From Methanobrevibacter sp. (lineage in GTDB: Archaea > Methanobacteriota > Methanobacteria > Methanobacteriales > Methanobacteriaceae), in contig JAGCBE010000347.1 of the NCBI GenBank assembly GCA_017652345.1, positions 5,775 through 69,774 on the forward strand: 64,000 nt of DNA. The letters are read 5' to 3'. The position numbers and the translations under genes are program-made. Shown here one piece after another: positions 18,533 through 29,800 of this stretch. The notes below the pieces were generated by a model. That model had not been told where the DNA came from. It was given only the letters and a program-made list of their open reading frames with translations, and did not search any database. Numbering within the stretch: the first letter of the stretch is position 1; every line of letters starts with the position of its first letter.

Positions 18533-19045
18533 ATGATTACAATAGCGATAGATGCTTCAACTAAAAGTACTGGCGTTGCAGTATTTAAAGATAAAGAATT
18601 AATTCAGACAGAAAATTTTATTAATTCAAACAAAAGCGTATTAAAAAGAATTAAATATATGACAGACAATATAGAAAAACTATATCTTCAACAAGAAGAT
18701 AAAGTTCAAGTAATAATGGAACAAGTTATTCCAGATAATTTAAATGATGCAAAATGGACTCGTAACCAAGCTACATTTAAAGCTTTATTTTATCTTCAAG
18801 CAGCAATAGTATTAATGTTTGACCATTATGATATAGAAGTAGAGTTAATTGGTGCAAGCACTTGGCGTAAATGGTGCGGGATCAAACAAGGTGGCGCAAA
18901 TAGAGAAACATTAAAGTTTAGAGATATGGAATTTGCTAAATCTCATTATGGCGACGTTCCAAACGATGATGTAGCTGATGCGATCTGTATTGGACATGGT
19001 AAAATCAATCATGAACCGACCCCCGCAGCTTTTAATTGGGAATAA
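18533..19045 (+). CDS. RuvC-like Holliday junction resolvase
   Basis: The 170-residue RNase-H-fold nuclease has the first catalytic aspartate in IAIDASTKSTG (D7), a glutamate in VIMEQV, and a C-terminal NDDVADAICIG carrying the last acidic residues. The size fits phage RuvC-like resolvases. It probably resolves branched DNA before packaging. It is monocistronic, with its own promoter, and ends in the shared terminator facing the tail genes. Confidence 0.85.
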   Translation: MITIAIDASTKSTGVAVFKDKELIQTENFINSNKSVLKRIKYMTDNIEKLYLQQEDKVQVIMEQVIPDNLNDAKWTRNQATFKALFYLQAAIVLMFDHYDIEVELIGASTWRKWCGIKQGGANRETLKFRDMEFAKSHYGDVPNDDVADAICIGHGKINHEPTPAAFNWE

Positions 19046-19050
19046 AAAAG

Positions 19051-19076
19051 AGGGAGATGCTTAATTGCATCTCCCT
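19051..19076. terminator. Bidirectional terminator between convergent modules
   Basis: AGGGAGATGC (19051-19060) and GCATCTCCCT (19067-19076) form a perfect 10-bp stem with a TTAATT loop. It is flanked by A-rich sequence on the left and T-rich sequence on the right, so it can stop transcription from both directions. Its last base is part of the stop codon of the opposing tail gene. Confidence 0.88.
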
Positions 19077-21283
19077 TAAATTTTTTCATTGACTTTTTTA
19101 GCAGATATACTCATGGTTCCTGCATTTCCTAAAGTATAAGAAATAGTATTAATAATATAATCACCATAAATACCTGACTCAGGATCGTCTAAGTGTATTC
19201 TAGTATTTGGTTCAAGATGATATATAGGTAAACAAGTTATACTAATCGATTCGTTATAATCAATATAATCTTGTATGGTTTGTTTTACATGTTCATAACA
19301 AGAATTAAATACACCACCTAATGCAGTAGAATTAATAATTGCTGAATTTACTTGAACAGGAATAAGCCCATATTCTTGTAACTCTTGTGCAGTAATGCCA
19401 GAACGAACATCTATAATATGTTCAGGATCTGTCATATCAACCATAACAACATTTGGTATCAATGGTTCAAAAACACAGTTACAAGAACTATCTGTTTTAG
19501 CATAACTTCTTCTACCAATATTCTGAACACTAAATTTATTTAAATCAGAGTCGTCATCAATAATATCTAACCACCAATCAAACCCAGAAGGACTATTAAT
19601 CTTATCTTCGTAATACTGACCGTTCTCTACATCAAATAACTTAGGCCATTCTGAATATAACTCAGCCCAATAATATCCCGTATCAGTACCTGTATGTGAA
19701 GCTATAACACCTTTCCAGTATAATATATTTCTCCAGTCAGTATCTTTACTTACGATAAAACTATTATCCCCTTTAAAATATGTGGCAAGATCCAATTTGA
19801 CATAACCAGCAGTTCCCGCCTGTCCACTAACCATTGGTATAGATGTATTTGCGGCAGTCAAATAATTACTTAAACAATTTTTATATTGTTCTATATTTGT
19901 TGTCCAAGAATAAATAGCATCTTCACCAGTGATTAAATAATACTTACCCGTTATACCTTGAGGATATTTAGCTTCTAAATCACTAAGACTACTAAAATGT
20001 TCATTTATAGGATGAGCACGTCTAATAAAATCATCCATATGCGTATCAAAACAAATACCTTCAGTTAAAACACTTGTAATATTCCAATCTTCTTCTAGTA
20101 CAGGTCTATCATCTATTGCTAGATGATATCTACAAGGTAAAGTTTGGTCTGTTTCAGTTTTCCTCATTCCCCATACAATAAAATCATTTTTAATCATTTC
20201 ATAGTTAGGAGAATTACTATAACTAACAACAATATCTTTATCACTAAAATCATATACATGACTATTTAAAACTCTATTATAAGCATAAGGTAGTTTAATA
20301 TCCTCATCAACTTCATAATCAAGAAAAGCCGTTCTCCACTCTGTTGTATTTACATAGTTCTTAATCTCTTGAAAAATAAAAGTGCCAAATACATCATAAA
20401 AATATTCATAGTTACCAAGCTTATTTTTTATTTTATCAAGTACAGTGCAAACTGAATCACCAGCTCCCGCCGCCAATTCCTCAGGATATACAAAATCTCC
20501 ATAACTATAACCACAATCAAATCCATAAGTAAACTCAGTTCTATTGTAATTACTATTCACTGTATTGGCTTGAATTGAAGTATAAAAACAATCTTTTGGA
20601 TTAGTTTTGTTTTGATATAAAAATAGTTTGTTACTACTAATCCATCTTAAAACTTTTTTAATTTGATTAGGTATATCTATTACTAATATATTATTTAAAT
20701 CTTCTCCACCAAAATGATTTACTATTTCAGATATCATTTGGTTAATTCTAATATATTCTGTATGTAAATCGCCATCAGGACCAAGAGTATCATAAGATTC
20801 AAAGTTTGTAGATGCGGGAATGATGCCTCCCGCAGTACCATTCAATAGACACATTTTGTCACTAAGTTGTAGACTTAATGTAACTCCAGTTGCATCATGA
20901 GTTAACGAACAACCAGTGATAACGAATAATCCAAGCGGAAACCATATGGTGTCATCGCTTGGATAATAATCTTGTCCCAAATGTCTTAAATTATTTTTTA
21001 AACCTGACTCAACAAAAACTTTTTTATTAATAGAAAATAAACTATCAATATTAGTATAGATTTCATCATTATTTAAAATCTTAATACTTAAATTTGCAGT
21101 TCTACGAACACTCGAATCACCATTAAGTGAAATAGTACCGCTTAATACCCTTCCTTGAACTTCTTGAAGAGGTCTTTCATACCAGTCCAATATGGTAATT
21201 TGAGCATAAGTAGTTTGATTATGTTGAGTATATAATTTATCTAAAAAGATATAATCTTGTAAATAAGGATAAGATTTCTTCAT
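19076..21283 (-). CDS. Tail/baseplate hub protein (DUF5048-like)
   Basis: The 735-residue product is the last virion gene in transcription order. The N-terminal part (TYAQITILDWYERPL, then WFPLGLFVITG and LQLSDKMCLLNG) resembles tail hub proteins of Firmicutes phages, which I recall as DUF5048. The middle contains FEPLIPNVV and long loops; the end (LDDPESGIYGDYIINTISYTLG) looks like a beta-rich hub domain. It probably forms the tail tip together with the next gene. The assignment rests on remembered family resemblance and position. Confidence 0.65.
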   Translation of the reverse strand: MKKSYPYLQDYIFLDKLYTQHNQTTYAQITILDWYERPLQEVQGRVLSGTISLNGDSSVRRTANLSIKILNNDEIYTNIDSLFSINKKVFVESGLKNNLRHLGQDYYPSDDTIWFPLGLFVITGCSLTHDATGVTLSLQLSDKMCLLNGTAGGIIPASTNFESYDTLGPDGDLHTEYIRINQMISEIVNHFGGEDLNNILVIDIPNQIKKVLRWISSNKLFLYQNKTNPKDCFYTSIQANTVNSNYNRTEFTYGFDCGYSYGDFVYPEELAAGAGDSVCTVLDKIKNKLGNYEYFYDVFGTFIFQEIKNYVNTTEWRTAFLDYEVDEDIKLPYAYNRVLNSHVYDFSDKDIVVSYSNSPNYEMIKNDFIVWGMRKTETDQTLPCRYHLAIDDRPVLEEDWNITSVLTEGICFDTHMDDFIRRAHPINEHFSSLSDLEAKYPQGITGKYYLITGEDAIYSWTTNIEQYKNCLSNYLTAANTSIPMVSGQAGTAGYVKLDLATYFKGDNSFIVSKDTDWRNILYWKGVIASHTGTDTGYYWAELYSEWPKLFDVENGQYYEDKINSPSGFDWWLDIIDDDSDLNKFSVQNIGRRSYAKTDSSCNCVFEPLIPNVVMVDMTDPEHIIDVRSGITAQELQEYGLIPVQVNSAIINSTALGGVFNSCYEHVKQTIQDYIDYNESISITCLPIYHLEPNTRIHLDDPESGIYGDYIINTISYTLGNAGTMSISAKKVNEKI

Positions 21284-21294
21284 ATAATCCCTCC

Positions 21295-23004
21295 TTACTC
21301 ACCAAAATCTTGAATTTCATATAATTTATAATTTTCAATAGAACAATCACCAATTTCTGTTGCAACACAAGAGAAATCATAAATCATACGTCCTAATTGT
21401 TGATTTGGTGTCAAACTTACATCAGTTAATCGAACAAGGATATTACCTTCTGGTGTAGACCTAAATAATTTAGGTTTATCACTATAAAGGAAATCCATAA
21501 CAAGTTCTCTAAATTCTCTTTGAGTTATTCTATCATTCTGTTGATTAATATATCTGTTTACAAAATATGAGCCATATACATTTATCCATTCACCATAAAT
21601 AGAACTTCTTGTTGCAAATTGATGTTCAACATCCATTTCATAAGCAATAGTTCCAGTTAAAGCAAAACTTCTATAATACATATTACCATTTCTATTAATA
21701 AAAGGTGTCTTACCACCAATAGTAGTAACATTATTATCAGATACATTAATTTTAAAACTATTTATATTAGGATTAAATTTAACGCATAGTTGAGTTCCCT
21801 CACCTGTTAAAAAAGCATGGTCAAATATAGATAAAATTGGTCCTTCTGTAATACTATAACTTTCATCACTAGAATTAGTATAAGTAATAGCATATTTATA
21901 AATATTACCACTTTCAATAGTAAAATCATCAAACACAACAGGTGCACTATCTGAAATTGGAGTTGTGATTGAATAGCTCCAAATTTGAGTCCAATAAGTA
22001 AAGTTATCATCCCTACTTGCTCTTCGAACAACTAATTTACCACCTGCGGGAACCGTCTGTCCTTGTGGTGCTTCAAATGAAATATTAACTTTACCAATTA
22101 CACTGTCTAATGAAGTATATTCATTAATATCTGTTTGACTACCCCAGTTATTATCTTCTTTTTCTGTTTTTACTGTATACTCGAAAGAAGTTGTATATAA
22201 GTTTGCGGTTGTTATTGTTAAAACAACCTTATAATTTATATTAGTTTCAAAATAATAAGGAACATTGTATTTTATTTCATTAATAGTACTTCCTCTATAA
22301 TTAACCACCTGAGTTCCACTGTCGACAAGAACTTCGTTATTAGGATCTAAAACTTCGATTTTCCATGTTGATAAATATTCTTTATCATCTTTTTTATTAA
22401 ATGTTTTAGTATCTAAAATAACATTAGTAGTTCCTTCTTTAGTAAATCTACCAGAAACCTCTAAATAATGAGAGGTTAATTTATATGGAGAGGAATTATT
22501 TGGTGTCATTATATTTGAATCACCTTCTATATTTCCTCTTAAAGTCATTGTTGGCTCAGCAATAAAACGCATCGCGCTAACTGAAGACCATTCTGAAAAT
22601 TGAGCCATATTAGATTCATTTAAAAGTGCATCAGATAATGCTGCTCCTGTTAAACCAACACATGCTTCAATACTAGAAAATCTTAATTGAACTTTATAAT
22701 ATTCATTAAAATTTAATTGTGAGCAAGTCAAAATTGTCTCAGGAACATGAACTACTCCAGCTTCTAGTATCTCTGAAGTTGCAGCAATAGGATAAATACC
22801 TAGTGGATAATCCGAATTAAAAAGACTTTTATAATTTGATTGACGAGTGATAATAACATGAATTTCTTCAATTATACTTTCGTCATTTAATTCATTTATA
22901 TCAAAAAGAATATCTATACCAGTATTAACTGACTCAATATTTTTTGCTGGTAAATAAGGTGTTATTATTGGTGGAAATAACCTTGTTTCCGCTACGATAG
23001 CCAT
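21295..23004 (-). CDS. Baseplate/tail-tip protein with Ig or FN3-like domains
   Basis: The 569-residue, beta-rich product has several predicted immunoglobulin or fibronectin-like modules in its middle (strand patterns such as VNISFEAPQGQTVPAG and YKYAITYTNSSDE). Its C-terminus (DVSLTPNQQLGRMIYDFSC) is typical of phage structural proteins that pack against a ring. The start at 23004 is chosen because AAGGAGG lies 8 nt upstream; an earlier ATG at 23028 has no ribosome site. Adjacent to the hub gene, so probably part of the same tail tip. Confidence 0.6.
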   Translation of the reverse strand: MAIVAETRLFPPIITPYLPAKNIESVNTGIDILFDINELNDESIIEEIHVIITRQSNYKSLFNSDYPLGIYPIAATSEILEAGVVHVPETILTCSQLNFNEYYKVQLRFSSIEACVGLTGAALSDALLNESNMAQFSEWSSVSAMRFIAEPTMTLRGNIEGDSNIMTPNNSSPYKLTSHYLEVSGRFTKEGTTNVILDTKTFNKKDDKEYLSTWKIEVLDPNNEVLVDSGTQVVNYRGSTINEIKYNVPYYFETNINYKVVLTITTANLYTTSFEYTVKTEKEDNNWGSQTDINEYTSLDSVIGKVNISFEAPQGQTVPAGGKLVVRRASRDDNFTYWTQIWSYSITTPISDSAPVVFDDFTIESGNIYKYAITYTNSSDESYSITEGPILSIFDHAFLTGEGTQLCVKFNPNINSFKINVSDNNVTTIGGKTPFINRNGNMYYRSFALTGTIAYEMDVEHQFATRSSIYGEWINVYGSYFVNRYINQQNDRITQREFRELVMDFLYSDKPKLFRSTPEGNILVRLTDVSLTPNQQLGRMIYDFSCVATEIGDCSIENYKLYEIQDFGE

Positions 23005-23037
23005 GTTATTAACCTCCTTGTGTCTCAAAATATATTA

Positions 23038-23505
23038 TTATTCATCTTTTTTAGGTTCTGTTTTTGGTAGAGCACGAAGCTCATTCATTAAACCCTCGAT
23101 GAAACTGTTTCCGTGTTCTTCTTGATAGTGTTGAAATCGATGCTCCAAACAATCTAGGCTGTAATCATCAATCCAACCTACTTTGTAGCAAAAGTAATGA
23201 TGTTCTCTTGTGATAAAAGCTTTTATTGCATCTCTATCAGAACTAACTAATAAATCAATTTTACCCGTCATATTATCTACATTTTCAGTTAATTTATCCA
23301 TATTAGTTTCTAATCTATCTAAACGTTCTTCATTTTCTTGTTTCATTTCATAGTCCATTTTTAGAGATTCATCTCTTTTATTTGTTTTTTGTTTAAACCA
23401 ATCTACAAAATCACTAACCTCTTTAAATGCAACAGCCAATAATATTATAAAGAGAATTATTTGCCATGGTGTAAATTGGGTAAGTAAGTCTATTAGTGTC
23501 TTCAT
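23038..23505 (-). CDS. Single-pass membrane protein with coiled coil, holin-like candidate
   Basis: The 155-residue product has one hydrophobic segment (about residues 15-32, WQIILFIILLAVAF) followed by a charged heptad-like coiled coil (LDRLETNMDKLTENVDNMTG) and a folded C-terminal domain rich in aromatic residues. Its place among the tail genes is usual for holins of Firmicutes phages, but no endolysin is seen beside it. It could equally be a tail or superinfection membrane protein. GGGGG provides a strong ribosome site. Confidence 0.5.
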   Translation of the reverse strand: MKTLIDLLTQFTPWQIILFIILLAVAFKEVSDFVDWFKQKTNKRDESLKMDYEMKQENEERLDRLETNMDKLTENVDNMTGKIDLLVSSDRDAIKAFITREHHYFCYKVGWIDDYSLDCLEHRFQHYQEEHGNSFIEGLMNELRALPKTEPKKDE

Positions 23506-23570
23506 TTCTAGTTGTCCCCCTTTATAAATCTCTTTATAATATATAACTTTTGGCTTTGCAATTAATTAAA

Positions 23571-23804
23571 TTAGTCCTCAGAATCTTCTTCTATGTCTTG
23601 CTTTGCGGCTGCTGCCTCCTGTGCAGCCTTGACAGCCTCTCTTTCAGTCTTTGTCAAATAGCTAGTATATGCTTCTGACAAGTCTGTCATTATATCTTTA
23701 AACATGTAGTAGACAACACCAATAGGTAAACCAGATTGGTTTACCATATTGATTATTGACTGTCTAGTACTTTCTATTGTTAAATTTATATCATTATTAT
23801 TCAT
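23571..23804 (-). CDS. Small tail-module protein, 77 residues
   Basis: A short helical protein (MNNNDINLTIESTRQ) with an alanine/glutamate-rich, acidic C-terminus. Similar small proteins often lie between the tail fibre and holin-like genes in clostridial phages. Role unknown; a chaperone or minor virion part is possible. Confidence 0.6.
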   Translation of the reverse strand: MNNNDINLTIESTRQSIINMVNQSGLPIGVVYYMFKDIMTDLSEAYTSYLTKTEREAVKAAQEAAAAKQDIEEDSED

Positions 23805-23822
23805 TTCCTTTTATCTCCTTTT

Positions 23823-26800
23823 TTAAAGCTGTGTTTTTGTAACGCTTATACCTGTTACAACTGTTTCTCCAGATATTTGTCTTGTTGAATAAGTAACATC
23901 TGTAACAACATTTCCGCCTCCAAGGTATCCTGAAACAACCTCTCTAATATAAGAATAAATATCTTTATTACCTACATATATATTATTACAATAAATACTG
24001 CTAGCATTTGTAATATTATAACTATTACAATTAAAATTTCCTCTCATTTCAGTTGCAGGTAACACTGCACTACCTGGTCCAACTTGTATATCGCTCATAG
24101 CAAAATGTAGTCTTGAACCTAAGAAAGTGTCTCCACCATTAATGCTTATTTCTTCTCCAAAAGTTGCGCCCTTTGTAAAATGAACGTCCTTTGCAAATGA
24201 TGCTCCTTCATTAAAGCTAAAACCACTTTCACCAATACCAAGTTCTGCATTACCCCATTTAACTTTAGCTCCAACTGGTAAATCCCAAACCTGTTCTGTT
24301 ATAGTAGCACCGCCAACTCGAATTGTTTTACCTCTTATGTCTGAATTTGGGTTAGTAAAATGAGCTTCTCCATCAGCTGTAATCCACCAAACAGGGTTAG
24401 AAGGTAATGTACCAACACTTGAAGCTGGAGTTGTACAAGCTCCATTAATAGAACCATCACCATATATAATAGTTTTACCACAATTTAAATAACCTGACCT
24501 TAAAACGCTACTTGTCACAGGATGGAACTTAATAGTTGCATAAGGATCTCTAAGCATATTATGAGTTTGATCTGCAATCCAATCACCAATTCTACCACCT
24601 TGTGCATATACACGTCCTATAAAAGCAGTATCTCCAGCGCTATATGTAAAATCAACAGTAGTTCCATCTGCTTTATAATTTTTTGCACCACCTGGCGAAT
24701 CAATGATTGAGAAATATGGATGCCATAAAGCATATTTTACGATTTTACCTTGTGTAGTATCCCATTCTGGACTTCTATAACTTGAACCAGATTGAGTTTC
24801 ATCACTCCATTTAGAGTCATTATCTGGAAGTTTACGAGGATACCAGTTATATTCCATGAATACAGTATGTCTATCAGAACCATCAGCTGTTTCTGCAGCA
24901 TTACCGATTTGTCCTGAACGAGCCATAATAGTTCCATCTATATAAACAGAAGGAACGGTATCTGCATCAGAACCTTTAACTCTAAACTTATCATTATACA
25001 ATAGATAAAACTGAGTTTTACCAGTTTGCTTATCGTAATGATAAGTTGATATTTGTAAACTATGAGCATTATCTGGTCCAATATAACCAGTCTTAGCAGC
25101 AATTTTACCAGATACATCAACTTTATTACAATGAAGCTCTCCGCCATAAGTTAAATAAAAATTAGCTTTGCGCTTTTTAGAATTATCATCTAAATAACTT
25201 ATTGCTTGACCATCATTTAAGTATTGTGCTCTCCACTGCTCATATTCAGTATGTAAATTAATATAATTTACTAACTTTTCATTTAAGCTTGTAATATATC
25301 CTTGCTGATCTTCAGTTGCACCAACCGCAGGTCTAATATAATAATCTTGTAATTGAGCAACGTTATTAATAGTAACTCCATCTTCATCATAATCACCAAC
25401 ATAAGGATGAGAAGTATTCCATGTCTGAAGAAGTTTAACTCTAACCCCTTTAGTGTTAATCATAGTTACTAATTGTTGAACAATAGTTTCAAGAGTATTA
25501 GCTTCTGTTGTTAATACAGTATAAACTTTTCTAGCAAAAGCAGCATAAGCATCTAAATAAATGTCAATATGTCCAGCTAAGGTTGATATTATTTCACTCT
25601 GCTCTGTTACAGAAGGTTCAGGTGAATTAACATACCACATTAAAATATCAACTATATTTTCTATTGTAATTCCATCTACGTTTACAGGTGTTACTGAAAC
25701 GCCATCTCTAACAACAGTAGGAAATGACTCATTAGCAAAATCTACACTAATATTATAAGCGGCAGTTCGTACATCGTCATAAAGACCTTCGTCTCTTCCA
25801 TCTTGTTGAATAGCAGTAATCATATTTGACCAAGTTGCAAAATATGAATTAAGTAATGTTATTATATCATTATCATTGCTATACACTTGTCTTAATTGAG
25901 TGTAGTTTCTTAAGGTTGAATAAGTTAATATAGAAGGTTTAATCTGTTTAGATACAGCCGTTAATGGATATGCTAGAGGGAAATCCTCTCTAATCATTAA
26001 GCTCTTAATACTAGATATTAACTTCTTTAACGCTGTTAAACCACCATGGTCATCAAAAGAAGTTGAACTAATATTTGCGGCAGAAGCCCACATAAATACT
26101 GTATCAGCAGTTAGCCCACCAGACCTCTCAGAGCCTGGGACATATAAACCAACAGAACCAGGTATTTTAACACCATCTGCATCTGGAGGATTAGTATTAA
26201 AATAACTGCTATTATTTCTATCCATAAAATCATCACCTGAGCTAGAAATATAATTATCATCTGCCCAAAGTGGTTTATATAAATAATTAGGACTGAAATA
26301 CCAACCAGCTAATCTTGACCAAGTTTCATCTCTACTATTTGGAGCAGGTACTTTAGGATTAAGTATAATCTGGGTAGACCCTCTAGGTCCAAATGCGGCA
26401 AGACCGGTTTTAGCATCCAGGAACAAGGTCTGACCATACCCTGAACGACCGCTCGCGCCATCATAATATTTACCATATCCAAATAAACCAACTTCGTCAT
26501 CATCAGTAGTTCCATTGGTAATCATCTTTCTACCAAGAGTAATACCTGTAAAAGTATTATCATCATTTTTAATACCAGCACTTGCTTTTGAACTAATAAT
26601 ATATCCATCATCAACAAGTGTTTTCTTACCGTCCCAAGCATTAATTTCATCTGAACCATAAACGTTACATAATACATTAATAGGAATTAAAGCAGCAGCT
26701 TCAATTTTTTCACTACCTGTATTATAAACAACTTTTACACTAATCCATGAATTAAATAAACTATCAACAGCACAAGCTTCATAAGAAGGAGGTGGTGTTA

Positions 26801-29800
26801 ATTTTCTAGTTTGTCCATTTAAATCACCAGTAGCAACTTCTTCCCAATAAGGCGTGATAAAATCATAATTACCTGGAGTGGTATTTTTATTATATTCTTT
26901 AATTATAGTATTGTACTTAGGGTCTCTTATCGCTACATACTCATTTGGAGTATGGTCTTTAATACACTTATAAGTTTTATTATTATAAGTACAATATTTA
27001 TTATATAAATTAACATCTCTTCCATAGGTATTATAAGCGGGAGCTGCAGTTACAACAGGTTCCTCTCTGAATCCATACGAAGTATTCCATGTAACAGTAG
27101 CTCTATTGTTTGAAAACACTGTATCAGAAATATCATTTCCTTCAGCATCAAATAAATGTAAAGTAAAAGGCTGTAAACCATTATACTGAGGATTAAAACC
27201 ATCTGCACCATAAACAACCTCATCATATCCGCCGGTTATAACAAAATGTCTTGCGGGATCAAGGTTTTCAGGAGTTTCATTTACAAATCTACCATTTCTA
27301 TTTTTATAATAAGCATAATAGAAGAAAGGTATTTGATAATATCCATAATTAGTACGTTTAATAGGTGTTTGTGTGTCAGGGTCAATTTGACCATTTAAAA
27401 CTCTTTTTGCCGTACATTGAACTACATTATTAGCAGTCCATTCATAATCTTTCTGATTTTCTCTATAAATAATATCAAAAGGTTTATAATATACATATTC
27501 AGATTCAGACACTCCCGTAGGTGGTATCAATGTTAAGTTAACTGAAGAGCCAGCACTCGAACTTAATTGGAATGAAGCTCTATCATAAATACGACTTCTT
27601 CCATATTTAGTCTGGTCTTGCACGTCTTTATGCTCGCCGCCGCTTGCATACCATTTAGAACTTGCATCTACCAAAGTATGAGTTCCATTCTCGTACCAAT
27701 AACCGTAAATGGTAGTTGCTGTTGTACCATGCACTTTAAAATGCATTGGGTTAGTTGGTGGCAGGTCAGGATCTTCTTCTACTCCATGGGCAAATCGTAA
27801 ATTACAAAAGTCACCTTCATCAAAGTTAGTAACCTCAGTAACTAATCCATCCATATTAGTAAATACTTTTGTAGCATACATGTAAGTATTTTTTAAATGT
27901 CTTTCGTCTGGTTGAGAAGTAATTTCTGCACCAGACATTTGTTTAAACCTAGAATACATATAATTAGTTAAAATATCAGACCTATACTGTTCATAGATAG
28001 GATCTTCTATTTCTAAAGCCATATTTGTTCCATTTGTACCTAGGTCGCCTTGTTTAGCAAAAGTAAAATGAGTTGAAGCTGTATAGGTTTCATCTAAGTA
28101 AGTGATTGATAACTCAATATTACTACGCTCTTTATAATCTACATTAAAATCAGATGCAATATCATAATAAAATATTGCAGCATTTGATAAAATTGCTTTA
28201 TCTGAAAAATCTGTATCAATTCTATATTGCATACTTAAATCTGTGCTGTATTTAGTGGTTAATAAAGTTGAAGTTCTATAAAAATTCCATTGAGGTTTTG
28301 TTTTAGTTACAACTAACTCAGAATCTTCACCAGCACTATCAAATACCAATGCACCACCTTTATCATAGAGTCTGTAACTAAGTGGTCTAATTGTAATTTT
28401 AGGTGCTTTTCCGCCAGCATCATACATATAAGTTTGGTCACCATTTACAATCTCTAAATTGTATTTTAAACCAGAACCTTCAGTATTATTAATAGCAATC
28501 TCTTTTGTTTCTAAAGCTTCAGTAAAACCATCTTCAGTCAAAAGAGCTGTAATTTTAAACACAGCTTGTTGTGCAATCTTACTAATTTGAAAATTATATA
28601 ATGTATTTTGTTGATATGGCTGATAAGGTGTTGATTCATTAAATAAATGTTCAATAGAATTAATTTCTACCGCATCAACAATAGTGTCAAGTGGATCAAT
28701 TCCGCTGTCATATAATTTTTTCAAGTCTTCTTCTGTTAAAGTTGTATATTCGGCGGTCACATTACTTGGACCAAGAATATATAATCCCATATCATTAGAA
28801 AAATCTTCATTATATCTACTATCTAAATAATTCTGCCAATTAGAAATAATTGCATTTCTACGATTTATAGCACGATTTTTCTTTGTTACATCAGTAAGCT
28901 CAGGATCATTTGCTTTATCGTTATAATAATTATAACGCTCTAAACAACAAGATAATAATATTTTTTCAATACCTGTATCGACAGATAGCTGTTGTAAGTA
29001 ACTATTAACAGTACTTTCATCTACTTCAACAGTATCTTCAAGATTTCTATAAATTTCACCTTGTTTAGTAGTAGACCAATCTGGTTGACTTTCATATAAA
29101 TCTGAGCTTGCAGTTGCGGGAAGTAGTGTTGATACTCCGTTATTAACAACTTCCCATTTATAAGAAATTTTACTATTTATTGAATAAGGTGAAGGTGTCG
29201 GTTTATATGTAGCTGCATCTCCCGCACCAACAACTTCAGTTTTAAACACACCTGCAGTTAGTGTTGTATATCCATTACCGTTATAAAATTCAGTTCCATT
29301 ACTTGAATTTAATAATATATAATAACCATTTATGTTTGTTACAATATATTCTCTACTATAATATTGATTATTTTCATAAACAACACAACATTTTATAATA
29401 GTTTGTCTACCTTTACAAAGAGTTCTTGGTAAAGATATGTTTTTACTACTAATCCATTTAACAATACCTTTATAGCCAATAGGAAATTCATCTGAGTCTA
29501 CGATAAAATCCTTTAATTCTTCAACAGAAGGATCATCTGCAGAAACACGAGAAATTTCGTTCTGGTTTAAACACTGCCACCCTGGACCAAAATATTTTAA
29601 ATATTTTGGATGACCAACACTATCAACAGCAATATTCTTTTTTGCCCAATAATATTCTACATTCTTTTGTTCATCAGATACCTCATTCCCGCGAACAGTA
29701 AACTTAGCCTCAAAAGGTAATGAAGTAACAGAGTCGTCTAAACCAAACAAACTTCCATTTGGATCAAGTACTTTTACTACATAATCATCATTTGCAACTG

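Noticed and set aside
23038..23505. Confident holin call with a nearby endolysin
   Set aside because: Only one transmembrane helix with a large soluble part, and no amidase, muramidase or peptidase gene was recognised anywhere in the window.
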